This document shows, one piece after another, positions 6,707-14,180 of a stretch of 14,180 nucleotides of DNA; the stretch's first letter is position 1, and the number at the start of each line of letters is the position of its first letter. Location of the stretch: the NCBI GenBank assembly GCA_020047885.1, contig JAIFNF010000165.1, positions 1-14,180 of the forward strand, given 5' to 3'. The position numbers and the translations under genes are program-made. Below the pieces are notes generated by a model, which saw nothing but the letters and a program-made list of their open reading frames with translations, ran no database searches and had not been told where the DNA came from. Origin of the DNA: Gammaproteobacteria bacterium (GTDB lineage: Bacteria > Pseudomonadota > Gammaproteobacteria > Competibacterales > Competibacteraceae).

Positions 6707-8320
6707 ATGGAACGCCTGTCGAAATTGATTATAGCCGGTTTGCGGCTGGCCTTGGCGCTGGCACTGCTGAATTCCATGCTGACGTTCCAGAATCGCTGGC
6801 CGACGGCCGGGGTGCGTTGGGTTGCGGAACTGTCGCTGGATTTGTTAGTGCTGCTATTAGCGCTGGCCATCGCCGGCGGCAAGACGCCGGGTCGCTGGAT
6901 GCGCCATCTATTGCTCGGGGGGCTGATGCTCTTGGTGCTGGGTCGGTATGTCGATGTGACCGCACCCGCCTTGCTGGGGCGTTCGGTTCATCTGTACTGG
7001 GATAGCCAGCATCTTCCGGCGGTAACGGCAATGCTGCTAGACAGCGTGGCCGGTTGGCACCTAGCGCTGGGCAGTCTGGCGCTGCTGGTTCTGCTGGGAC
7101 TGCTGGTGATGGCTTTACGCTGGGCGTTACAGACGGTACTGGCAGCGCTGGATCGACCTAAGTGGCGGCGTGGATTAGGCGCACTGGCTGCCGGTTTGCT
7201 GACCCTTTATGGTGTCGGCCGGTGGAGTGAGCGCCTGTCCACTGAACGCGGGTTTGCCTTGCCGGTTATGCCGGTGTTCGTCGGGCAAATTCAGTTAGCG
7301 CTGGAGGCCACGGTGTTCCGCCATCAGGGATGGATCGCCGCTGCGCCGCCGTTGCCGGTTCTGAACCGAAGTGGCCGGAAACCGGGCGATGTTTTCGTGA
7401 TTTTCTTTGAATCCTACGGTGCGCTGGTCTTCGACGATCCCCGGTTTGCCGGACCGTTGGCCGGAGAATTTGCGGCACTGGAAGAGGCGCTGGAATCGGC
7501 GGGTTGGCAAATGGCCTCGGCGCGAGTGACCTCCAGCACGTTTGGCGGCCAGTCGTGGTTGGCGCATTCCAGTCTGCTGTCCGGGTTGCGCATCCCCGAT
7601 CAGGGCGATTATCGGGATATGCTGGTTTCAGACCGCCGGACGCTGGTACATCGCTTTGCCGAGGCGGGTTATCGAACTCTGGCGGTCATGCCGGGATTGC
7701 GCTATCCGTGGCCGGAGGGGCAGTTCTATGGATTCACCGAGATTTATAACGCCGAGCGCCTGGACTATCGCGGCCCGGCGTATGGCTGGTGGACGATTCC
7801 TGACCAGTACAGCCTGTACTGGATTCATCGCACTGAATTGGCGCGAGCCGACCGGCCACCGCTCTTCGTCTTTTTCCCGACGATCAACAGCCACGCACCT
7901 TTTGCACCCCTGCCGCCCTATCAGCCGAACTGGGACGATATTAATGTCTCTGCGGGAGAGGGCAGCGCGGTTGAAACGGTAAAACTGGAGGAACGGCTGG
8001 ATGGGGCGGCGCTGGCAACGGCTTATCGAGAGAGCGTCCGGTACAACCTGGCGGTACTGGGTGGCTATCTGCGCCACTATGCGCCATCGAATGCGCTGTT
8101 GCTGGTCATCGGCGATCATCAGCCGCCGGCCATCGTTGGCGGTCGGGATATTTCCTGGGAAGTGCCCGTGCATGTCTTTTCCCGGGATCCGGCGCGGCTG
8201 GAATGGTTTATCGCGGCAGGATTCCGTACGGGAATGGTTCCGGGAACGGCTTCGGTGGGCGGGCTGGAACAGATGGGATTATTGCTGATTCAACAAATTC
8301 CACAGGATTCCAGAAATTAG
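6707..8320 (+). CDS. Membrane-anchored LtaS/sulfatase-like phosphatase-superfamily enzyme
   Basis: The protein has 537 residues. Five hydrophobic segments lie at about 6-25, 42-57, 66-80, 117-139 and 157-171, followed by a large extracytoplasmic domain of the alkaline-phosphatase superfamily. Candidate metal and catalytic positions are Glu235 in FFESYG, a Ser/Thr nucleophile in TSSTFGGQSW (275-284), His396 in NSHAPF and Asp470-His471 in VIGDHQPP. The five-helix plus sulfatase-domain plan is that of LtaS, MdoB and EptA-type enzymes, which move phosphoglycerol or phosphoethanolamine groups, or hydrolyse such esters, at the outer face of the inner membrane; the actual substrate cannot be read. 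ATG 6707 is chosen because the helix starts directly after it, although no good Shine-Dalgarno precedes it. A TTG at 6635 would add 24 residues without membrane-protein character. The stop codon is inside the inverted repeat that follows. Confidence 0.85.
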   Translation: MERLSKLIIAGLRLALALALLNSMLTFQNRWPTAGVRWVAELSLDLLVLLLALAIAGGKTPGRWMRHLLLGGLMLLVLGRYVDVTAPALLGRSVHLYWDSQHLPAVTAMLLDSVAGWHLALGSLALLVLLGLLVMALRWALQTVLAALDRPKWRRGLGALAAGLLTLYGVGRWSERLSTERGFALPVMPVFVGQIQLALEATVFRHQGWIAAAPPLPVLNRSGRKPGDVFVIFFESYGALVFDDPRFAGPLAGEFAALEEALESAGWQMASARVTSSTFGGQSWLAHSSLLSGLRIPDQGDYRDMLVSDRRTLVHRFAEAGYRTLAVMPGLRYPWPEGQFYGFTEIYNAERLDYRGPAYGWWTIPDQYSLYWIHRTELARADRPPLFVFFPTINSHAPFAPLPPYQPNWDDINVSAGEGSAVETVKLEERLDGAALATAYRESVRYNLAVLGGYLRHYAPSNALLLVIGDHQPPAIVGGRDISWEVPVHVFSRDPARLEWFIAAGFRTGMVPGTASVGGLEQMGLLLIQQIPQDSRN

Positions 8321-8390
8321 CCACGGAATGACACAGAAAAACACGGAAATTTGTTTTTTTCTGTGTCATTCCGTGTCATTCCGTGGCTAA
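8317..8390. repeat. Long inverted repeat made of 10-base units, probable terminator
   Basis: Each arm is built from near-identical decamers of the type CACGGAATGA, CACAGAAAAA and CACGGAAATT. Two pairings exclude each other. Register one joins TTAGCCACGGAATGACAC (8317-8334) with 8373-8390, 18 perfect pairs. Register two joins 8322-8341 with 8356-8375, 20 perfect pairs around a 14-base loop. The T-run at 8354-8360 lies inside the right arm. The element covers the stop codon of the phosphatase-like gene and should end its transcript. Related CACGGAA-type repeats occur between genes in many environmental bacteria (from memory), so it may be one copy of a dispersed family. Confidence 0.85.
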
Positions 8391-8558
8391 AATTCTCACG
8401 TTTGACTGAAGTGGGGATCAAGGCGGGTATCCTCTTTTCAGGAAATCGCCTAACTGCCCCTTTCAATTCAATATACAATTCTGCTTAGCCTTCCCGGCTC
8501 CGACCGCACGGGTCGGTGCCTCGCTTCTCCCGCCCATCCCGCCTGTTCACTGCTCTCC
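8391..8558 (+). promoter_or_regulatory. Leader region of the sugar-transport operon with a hairpin
   Basis: This 168-base region has no gene. It should hold the promoter of the importer operon, but none is clear. TTGACT (8402-8407) and TATCCT (8428-8433) are 20 bases apart, which is too wide, and TATACA (8472-8477) is a fair -10 without a -35. A hairpin pairs GGC-T-CCGACC (8496-8505) with GGTCGG-T-GCC (8511-8520), nine pairs with one T-T mismatch and loop GCACG. It ends 38 bases before the start codon, and no Shine-Dalgarno is seen near that ATG. The hairpin could affect translation, or it may be incidental. Confidence 0.4.
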
Positions 8559-9860
8559 ATGCGCCTGCCCACTATCCACCGTTGCTTGCTGATTATTCTT
8601 ACCACCGTGGGGCTGATCAGTTGTCATGCGCCCAATAATCAGCTAGTGGTCGTTGAATTCTGGGCGATGGGCCAGGAAGGCGAGCAGGTCAAGGCATTGT
8701 TGCCGGAATTTGAACGCCGCCATCCGGGTATCCGGGTGCGGGTCCAGCAAATTCCCTGGAGCGCCGCGCATGAAAAATTGCTGACCGCTTACGCCGGTGA
8801 CGCCATGCCCGATATATTCCAACTCGGTAATACCTGGATTCCCGAATTCGTCGCATTGCGGGCGCTGGAACCCTTGGATGCGCGGCTGAAAGACTGGTCG
8901 GCTGCTGCCGCTAATGACTATTTCCCCGGCATTCTCGCTACGAACCGGTTGGACGGTCAGACTTGGGCTTTGCCTTGGTATGTCGATACGCGACTTTTCT
9001 TTTATCGGAGCGATTTGCTGAAAGCGGTGGGCTACCCCGAGCCGCCGACCACGTGGGACGATTGGTTGCAGGCCATGGCGCGGTTGAAAACGCTCGATGA
9101 TACGGAGCGTTACGCCATTCTGCTGCCCATTAATGAATGGCAGTTTCTCGTGATTCTCGCTCTGCAACGCGGCGCAACGCTGTTGCGAGACCGGCATCAG
9201 TACGGCGATTTCCAGAATCCCCGCTTTAAGGAAGCGTTCCGGTTTTATTTGAACCTGTTTACCGAGGAATTGGCGCCGCCGATGAGCAATACCCAGATGG
9301 CGAATCTGTATCAGGAATTCGCCAACGGTTATTTCGCAGTCTATGTGACCGGGCCGTGGAATATCGGCGAGTTTCGGCGGCGGTTGCCGGTGGGTTTGCA
9401 GGATCAGTGGATGACTGCGCCCTTGCCGGGCGCATCGCTGGCGGGCGGAGCCAGTCTGGCGCTGAGCCGCACGTCGCTGCATCAGGAGGCCGCCTGGACG
9501 TTGCTGGAGTATTTAGCGGAACCGGAACAGCAGGCGCGATTTTATCAAATCACCGGCGACCTGCCCGCCCGGCAATCGGCCTGGAAGAATCCGGCATTGG
9601 CGGGCAACCGTTATGCCCAGGCCTTCCGGCGACAGTTGCAGAATCTTCAGGCGACCCCGCCTATTCCGGAATGGGAACGGATTGCCAGTCGCCTGACGTA
9701 TTACGTGGAAATGACGGCGCGGCGACAAATGACCGTGGATGAAGCGCTGGCGGCGCTGGATGGTGAGGTGGATCATATTCTGGAAAAGCGGCGGTGGTTG
9801 CTGGCGCGGGAACAGCCAACCTCACCCCCGGCTCTTCTCCCCAAGGGCGCGGGGGGATGA
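8559..9860 (+). CDS. Sugar ABC transporter substrate-binding lipoprotein (family 1, CUT1 type)
   Basis: The protein has 433 residues. The signal peptide ends in the lipobox Leu-Ile-Ser-Cys with the lipidated Cys at 22. The mature part reads VVEFWAMGQEGEQVKALLPEF, then HPGIRVRVQQIPWSAAHEKL, GDAMPDIFQLGNTWIPEF, ALPWYVDTRLFFYRSDLL and YPEPPTTWDDWLQAM. These are the usual landmarks of MalE/UgpB-like sugar-binding proteins. It should capture an oligosaccharide in the periplasm and deliver it to the two permeases that follow. The ATG overlaps neither neighbour on its 5' side; no good ribosome binding site is visible. The last 15 or so residues (EQPTSPPALLPKGAGG) look out of place and stem from a repeat-like DNA stretch at 9818-9856. 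The stop overlaps the next start as ATGA. Confidence 0.93.
   Translation: MRLPTIHRCLLIILTTVGLISCHAPNNQLVVVEFWAMGQEGEQVKALLPEFERRHPGIRVRVQQIPWSAAHEKLLTAYAGDAMPDIFQLGNTWIPEFVALRALEPLDARLKDWSAAAANDYFPGILATNRLDGQTWALPWYVDTRLFFYRSDLLKAVGYPEPPTTWDDWLQAMARLKTLDDTERYAILLPINEWQFLVILALQRGATLLRDRHQYGDFQNPRFKEAFRFYLNLFTEELAPPMSNTQMANLYQEFANGYFAVYVTGPWNIGEFRRRLPVGLQDQWMTAPLPGASLAGGASLALSRTSLHQEAAWTLLEYLAEPEQQARFYQITGDLPARQSAWKNPALAGNRYAQAFRRQLQNLQATPPIPEWERIASRLTYYVEMTARRQMTVDEALAALDGEVDHILEKRRWLLAREQPTSPPALLPKGAGG
9818..9856. repeat. Short dispersed-type repeat across a gene junction (putative)
   Basis: The C-rich run AACCTCACCCCCGGC, then TCTTCTCCCC, AAGG and a G-rich end resemble the CTCACCCC...CTCTCCC...GGGAGAGGGG elements scattered between genes of many bacteria. 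In the permease frame it would read LTPGSSPQGRGG, a peptide signature typical of such elements when translated. It covers the last codons of the binding-protein gene and ends at the permease start codon, where its G-run may serve as ribosome binding site. One copy only is seen here, so the identification rests on recalled similarity. Confidence 0.45.
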
Positions 9861-10750
9861 TGAAAGGTCTAGAGCATCATGCCACTTTCAGTGCTTGGCT
9901 GTTTCTGGCCCCGGCGCTGCTGCTGATTGCGGTGTTCTTTTTTCTGCCGGTGCTGGCGGCGCTGTTGTTGAGCTTTACCGATTTCGATATTTACGCCCTG
10001 GGCGATTTGAACCGGCTGCGCTTTGTGGGCTTCAACAACTATCTGCATTTGCTGCAAAGCCCGCTGTTCTGGACGGCGCTCGGCAATACCTTCTATTTCG
10101 TGATTCTCGGCGGCCCGCTGTCGGTTGCGGTGTCCCTCAGCGCAGCGCTGCTGGTAAATGCCCGACTGACCCGCTTCCCCGGCCTGTTCCGCACGGCATT
10201 CTTTCTGCCCGTGGTGACGACGCTGGTCGCCGTGGCGGTGGTCTGGCGCTATCTCTACCATCCCCGCTATGGGGTGCTGAATTACGGATTAAGCCTGATG
10301 GGCATGGAACCGATTGACTGGCTGGGTGACCCGGACTGGGCGATGCCCGCGATTATTGTGATGGCGGTGTGGAAAAATTTCGGGTTCAACATGGTCATTT
10401 TTATCGCGGGTTTGCAGAACATTCCGCCGCAACTCTACGAAGCAGCGCGGATTGACGGCGCTGAAGCCTGGGCGCAATTTCGGCATATCACCCTGCCCCT
10501 GCTGGGACCGACCTTTCTGTTCGTGGCGCTGATGACCATGATTGGCTATTTTCAGGTGTTCGCGGAACCGTATGTGATGACCCAGGGCGGTCCCGCGAAT
10601 CGGACCTTGAGCATCGTGCTGCTGATGTATGAAGAAGGCTTCCGCTGGTGGAACATGGGCTATGCGTCGGCGGCGGCGTTTATCCTGTTTGTGTTGATTC
10701 TGGCCGGGACGGTGCTGCAATTGAAATTACGCCGGAGAGCGTCGTCATGA
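9857..10750 (+). CDS. Sugar ABC transporter permease, MalF/UgpA type
   Basis: The protein has 297 residues with six predicted membrane helices, the first at about 14-40. The cytoplasmic EAA loop that docks the ATPase is EAARIDGAEAWAQFRHITLP (195-214), the standard form for CUT1 permeases. Further landmarks are FVGFNNYLHLL (57-67), LGNTFYFVI and MTQGGPANRT (241-250). It forms the inner-membrane channel with the next gene product. The chosen ATG at 9857 overlaps the TGA of the binding-protein gene; an in-frame GTG at 9794 would add 21 residues encoded mostly by the repeat stretch and is rejected. A second ATG directly follows at 9860. The 3' end overlaps the next start. Confidence 0.94.
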   Translation: MMKGLEHHATFSAWLFLAPALLLIAVFFFLPVLAALLLSFTDFDIYALGDLNRLRFVGFNNYLHLLQSPLFWTALGNTFYFVILGGPLSVAVSLSAALLVNARLTRFPGLFRTAFFLPVVTTLVAVAVVWRYLYHPRYGVLNYGLSLMGMEPIDWLGDPDWAMPAIIVMAVWKNFGFNMVIFIAGLQNIPPQLYEAARIDGAEAWAQFRHITLPLLGPTFLFVALMTMIGYFQVFAEPYVMTQGGPANRTLSIVLLMYEEGFRWWNMGYASAAAFILFVLILAGTVLQLKLRRRASS

Positions 10751-11580
10751 ACCGCTTCTTGCATTCTTTGTTTCCGGCGCTGGCCTTATACGGACTGCTG
10801 GTAGTCGGTCTGCTGCTGACGCTGACGCCATTGTGGTGGATGATTGCGGCGTCGCTAATGCCGTCCGGTGAAGCGAACAGCGTCCCGCCGCGCCTGTGGC
10901 CGAGTACCGTCACGTTTGAACATTACGCGGCGCTGTTCACCCGGCTGGATTTGGCGCGATATCTGTTGAACAGCGCACTGCTGGCCGGCGCGGTCACCGC
11001 CATTTCGCTGTTCATCAACTCGATGGCCGGCTATGCCTTCGCCAAGTTCCGGTTCCGGGGTCGCGACCCGTTGTTTCAGAGTCTGCTCGGGGCGCTGGTG
11101 ATTCCTGCCCAGGTGGCGATGTTGCCGCTGTTCCTGCTGCTGAAACAGTTTGGGTTGATCAACACCTATTGGGGGGTGATTATCCCCGGCATGGCCAGCA
11201 TCTTCGGCATTTTCCTGATTCGCCAATACCTGCTGGCCATTCCGGACAGCTTGCTGGATGCGGCGCGGATGGATGGCGCGGGCGAGTTCCGCATTTACTG
11301 GTCGCTGGTGTTGCCGCTGTGCCGACCGATTCTGGTCACGCTGGCGATTTTTACCTTCATGGGCGTGTGGAATGATTTTATGTGGCCTTTGATCGTCCTG
11401 ACGGATAGTTCGCTGTACACCCTGCCGGTGGCGCTGGCCAATTTACTGGGCGAGCATGTGCAGGATACGGAAATGATGATGGCGGGTTCGGTGCTGACCG
11501 TGTTGCCGGTCATGCTGCTGTTTGTAGTCCTGCAGAAGTATTACATCGCTGGGATTATGCTCGGCGGGATGAAGGGCTGA
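10747..11580 (+). CDS. Sugar ABC transporter permease, MalG/UgpE type
   Basis: The protein has 277 residues with six predicted membrane helices. The EAA loop is DAARMDGAGEFRIYWSLVLP (171-190). Other CUT1 landmarks are NSALLAGAVTAISLFINSMAGYAFAKFRFRG split over 75-105, the PAQVAMLPLFLLL helix (120-132), GLINTYWGVIIPG (136-148) and FTFMGVWNDFMWPL (202-215). It pairs with the upstream permease to make the transmembrane channel. ATG 10747 overlaps the previous TGA as ATGA and has GGAGAG about eight bases upstream, so the longer in-frame extension into the first permease gene is not used. Neither a nucleotide-binding subunit nor a regulator follows; the ATPase must be encoded elsewhere, as is common for CUT1 systems sharing an MsmX/MalK-like protein. 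Confidence 0.94.
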   Translation: MNRFLHSLFPALALYGLLVVGLLLTLTPLWWMIAASLMPSGEANSVPPRLWPSTVTFEHYAALFTRLDLARYLLNSALLAGAVTAISLFINSMAGYAFAKFRFRGRDPLFQSLLGALVIPAQVAMLPLFLLLKQFGLINTYWGVIIPGMASIFGIFLIRQYLLAIPDSLLDAARMDGAGEFRIYWSLVLPLCRPILVTLAIFTFMGVWNDFMWPLIVLTDSSLYTLPVALANLLGEHVQDTEMMMAGSVLTVLPVMLLFVVLQKYYIAGIMLGGMKG

Positions 11581-11635
11581 AATTGACTACACTCAATCAT
11601 TCTTGCTGATGCTGGCCTCCACGCAGAGACAATTT

Positions 11636-14180
11636 ATGACGCCTCCTCACGCTTTCTCATCCCTTTTCCTCACGGTTCTCCTCTTTATGTTGCCTTCCAC
11701 CCTGCCAGCGGCGACGCCCGAAGCACCAGTGACGTCCCCGAAAACCCTGTTGCTGGACGATTTTGAGAACCTTAGTGGCTGGAGCGCTGCCGTCTCGACC
11801 GGCGCCCGGCTGGAAATCGCTCAGGATATTGGCCTGGACGGTCGCCGGGCCATGCGGCTGGATTTCGAGTTTCAGGAAGGCGCGAGCTTCGTCATCGCGC
11901 GTAAAACCTTCCGGATGCGCTTGCCGGAAAATTTCGTGTTCCGCTACACCATCCGCGGGCAGGGGCCACGCAGTGATGTGGAATTTAAACTGGTCGACGC
12001 CCGCCAGAATGTGTGGTGGGCCAAACGGCGCGACTTCGACTTTCCCACCGACTGGCAACCGGTGGTCATTAAGAAACGCCATCTCCAACTGGCCTGGGGG
12101 CCGGGCGGCGCGGTGGAAGAACTGACCGAAATCGAATTCGCGATTTCCGCCAATGTCCTGGGCAAAGGATCGGTCTGGATCGACGAACTCACGCTGGAGG
12201 AACGCGAGCCGCTGGAAACCACGACGTTCAATCCGCTGGCGACCGCTTCTACCGAAATCAACGGTCATCCGCCCGCCGCGGCGCTGAATACCGATGCCAA
12301 TACCTCCTGGCGCAGCGGCGAACTGGCGGAAAAGCAATGGTTGTTGCTGGATTTTGTGCGACCGCGTGAATATGGCGGACTGATCATCGACTGGGACGCT
12401 GACGATTACGCCATGGATTATCAGGTGCAGGCTTCCGATGACGGCAAACACTGGCGGACGCTGTACACGGTCAGTGGCGGCAACGGTCAGCGTGATTACC
12501 TGTATCTGCACAATGCGGAATCCCGCTACCTGCGGCTGAACCTGGAGCGCAGCAGTCGGGGACGCGGCTACGCCATTCGCTATATCGCCATTCAATCCTA
12601 CGAATTTTCCGCCTCGCCCAACCGTTTCTTTGAAACGGTCGCCCGCGATGCCCGGCGCGGCCTCTATCCCCGCTATCTCCAGGGTGAACAGAGTTACTGG
12701 ACGGTCGTCGGCGTTCCCGGCGACAGCCAGGAGGCGTTACTCAATGAAGATGGCACCTTGGAAGTCGGGAAGGGCGGCTTCACCGTGGAACCCTTCCTGT
12801 TCACCGATGGCCGATTGATCACCTGGGCGGATGTGGAACCGGTCCAGAGTTTGGCGGAGGATCATCTGCCGATCCCGACCGTGCGCTGGGAACTGGAACA
12901 TTTCTGGTTCGCCGTCACCGCTTTCGCCGCGGGCAAGGCCGGGGAATCGGCGCTGTACACCCGCTACCGGATTGAAAACCTGAGCGATGAAACCCGCCAT
13001 ATCGCCTTATTTCTGACCGTGCGACCCTTTCAGGTCAGCCCGCCCTGGCAAAGTTTGAACAGCGCCACGGGCGTTGCGCCGATCCGCCAGCTCAGTTACG
13101 CCGACCGACGGGTTTACGTTGAACCGGGGGGTAAAAAGATCGCGGTGCTGACCACGCCGGATCGCTTCCGCGCCGCTGCTTTTGATCAGGGCGCCATTAC
13201 CGATGAGTTGGTCAACGGTCGATTGCCCGAACGGGAACGGGTTGATCAGGATACCTTCGGTTACGCCGCCGGGGTTTTGGAGTACGGCTGGGATTTGCGT
13301 CCCGGCGAATCCCGCGATGTCTATCTGCGTATTCCGCTCCACGCCGCCGGCAACGATGCGCCCATCCTGCCCGAGGCCGACGCTGCTGCCCAAGTTAACC
13401 GGCTGCTGGAACGGACTCAGCGTGAGTGGGCAGCGCGACTGGATCGCGCCAGTCTGCAACTGCCCCCGGATGCCCGGCATTTGGCGGATAGTATCAAAAG
13501 CAATCTGGCGTACATTCTGATTAACCGCAATGGCCCGGCGATTCAGCCCGGTTCCCGCGCTTACGCCCGCTCCTGGATTCGCGACGGCGCACTGACCTCA
13601 TCGGCGCTGTTGAGCATGGGTTTTACCGAAGAGGCGCGACAGTTTCTGCAATGGTTCGCTCCCCACCAGTTCCCGGATGGCAAAGTGCCGTGCTGTGTGG
13701 ACGGGCGCGGTGCCGACCCGACGGTGGAACATGACAGTCATGGCCAACTGATTTACGCGGCGATGGAGTACTATCGCTACACCCGCGATGTCGGTTTTCT
13801 GCGCGAGATGTGGCCTTATGTCGTCAAGGCCGTTGGCTACATTGAGACCCTGCGCGACCAGCGCTCCAATGGTAAATATAGGGATGACGTGAAGTATCAG
13901 GCCTATCGCGGCCTGGTTCCGGAGTCGATCAGCCACGAAGGCTACGCCAGCCAGCCGCAGCATTCCTACTGGGATAATTTCTTTATCCTGCGCGGACTGA
14001 AAGACGCTGCCGCCATGGCGGTGATTCTCGACGAAGCGCCAGACATTGCCCGGATGACCGCCTTGCGCGACGCCTTCGCTCAGGATTTGTACGCCTCGAT
14101 TGCGGAAACGCTGAAGGTGCATCAGATCGACTTTATTCCCGGCGCGGTCGAACTGGGCGACTTTGACCCGACCTCGACCA
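11636..14180 (+). CDS. Secreted multidomain glycosidase-like protein, 3' end outside the window
   Basis: The frame stays open for 848 codons to the window end. A signal peptide (cleavage near LPAA, residue 26) precedes a beta-sandwich carbohydrate-binding-like domain (about 38-190, LLLDDFENLSGW to GSVWIDELTL). Next is an F5/8-type C (discoidin, CBM32-like) domain (197-323, with ALNTDANTSWRSG, QWLLLDF and YLRLNLE), then a large beta domain (330-575). From about 605 comes an (alpha/alpha)6 six-hairpin glycosidase domain with RAYARSWIRDGAL (641-653) and VEHDSHGQLIYAAMEYYRY (697-715), resembling GH15/GH63-type exo-acting enzymes. Acidic residues Asp650, Glu698 and Asp700 are candidates; the catalytic pair cannot be fixed because the C-terminus is missing. 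It lies 55 bases after the permease gene, probably in the same operon. GAGA lies six bases before ATG 11636; an in-frame ATG at 11609 would add nine residues including an Arg and is a real alternative. Confidence 0.85.
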   Translation, partial: MTPPHAFSSLFLTVLLFMLPSTLPAATPEAPVTSPKTLLLDDFENLSGWSAAVSTGARLEIAQDIGLDGRRAMRLDFEFQEGASFVIARKTFRMRLPENFVFRYTIRGQGPRSDVEFKLVDARQNVWWAKRRDFDFPTDWQPVVIKKRHLQLAWGPGGAVEELTEIEFAISANVLGKGSVWIDELTLEEREPLETTTFNPLATASTEINGHPPAAALNTDANTSWRSGELAEKQWLLLDFVRPREYGGLIIDWDADDYAMDYQVQASDDGKHWRTLYTVSGGNGQRDYLYLHNAESRYLRLNLERSSRGRGYAIRYIAIQSYEFSASPNRFFETVARDARRGLYPRYLQGEQSYWTVVGVPGDSQEALLNEDGTLEVGKGGFTVEPFLFTDGRLITWADVEPVQSLAEDHLPIPTVRWELEHFWFAVTAFAAGKAGESALYTRYRIENLSDETRHIALFLTVRPFQVSPPWQSLNSATGVAPIRQLSYADRRVYVEPGGKKIAVLTTPDRFRAAAFDQGAITDELVNGRLPERERVDQDTFGYAAGVLEYGWDLRPGESRDVYLRIPLHAAGNDAPILPEADAAAQVNRLLERTQREWAARLDRASLQLPPDARHLADSIKSNLAYILINRNGPAIQPGSRAYARSWIRDGALTSSALLSMGFTEEARQFLQWFAPHQFPDGKVPCCVDGRGADPTVEHDSHGQLIYAAMEYYRYTRDVGFLREMWPYVVKAVGYIETLRDQRSNGKYRDDVKYQAYRGLVPESISHEGYASQPQHSYWDNFFILRGLKDAAAMAVILDEAPDIARMTALRDAFAQDLYASIAETLKVHQIDFIPGAVELGDFDPTST

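Noticed and set aside
9794..9856. GTG start 63 bases upstream for the first permease
   Set aside because: The added residues are encoded by the repeat-like stretch inside the binding-protein gene, while ATG 9857 has the usual ATGA overlap.
11657..12595. A 312-codon minus-strand open frame opposite the glycosidase gene
   Set aside because: The plus frame carries a signal peptide and two recognisable domains across the same bases; the antisense product looks like a composition artefact.

Overview
The window looks like chromosomal DNA of a Gram-negative bacterium, most likely a gammaproteobacterium. Three proteins carry lipoboxes, one matches the outer-membrane FlgO family, and MetF and the TerD-family proteins are of proteobacterial type. 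GC content is high and codon use looks uniform. A glycogen-cycling lineage such as Competibacteraceae would fit the oligosaccharide-uptake block and the Sel1-rich content, but that is a guess from gene content only. I see no rRNA, tRNA, CRISPR array, transposase, phage gene or plasmid origin.

Left part (1-4116). Two overlapping plus-strand lipoprotein genes, the second of the FlgO family, run into a hairpin that probably terminates transcription from both sides. Converging on them is a compact minus-strand operon in the order TerZ/TerD-like protein, two-domain TerA-like protein, metF, with gaps of 14 and 2 bases. The 5' region of this operon is shared with a divergent gene and holds a palindrome resembling a Fur box.

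Middle part (4117-8558). A secreted protein of about 16 Sel1 repeats behind a DUF4124-like segment is followed, seven bases away and converging, by a small minus-strand gene of unknown function. Divergent from that is a five-helix membrane protein with an alkaline-phosphatase-superfamily (LtaS/sulfatase-like) outer domain. Its stop codon lies inside a long inverted repeat built of 10-base units.

Right part (8559-14180). An ABC sugar importer of the CUT1 type is encoded by a substrate-binding lipoprotein and two permeases, each overlapping the next by ATGA. Fifty-five bases later comes a large secreted protein with two carbohydrate-binding-like domains and an (alpha/alpha)6 glycosidase-like domain, cut by the window end. 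No ATPase gene is present here. Together these suggest extracytoplasmic glycan trimming followed by uptake of the released oligosaccharide.

Most of the window consists of recognisable families. The points most worth a second look are the ter-metF operon with its possible Fur site, the register-ambiguous inverted repeat, the repeat-derived tail of the binding protein, and the importer-glycosidase cluster.
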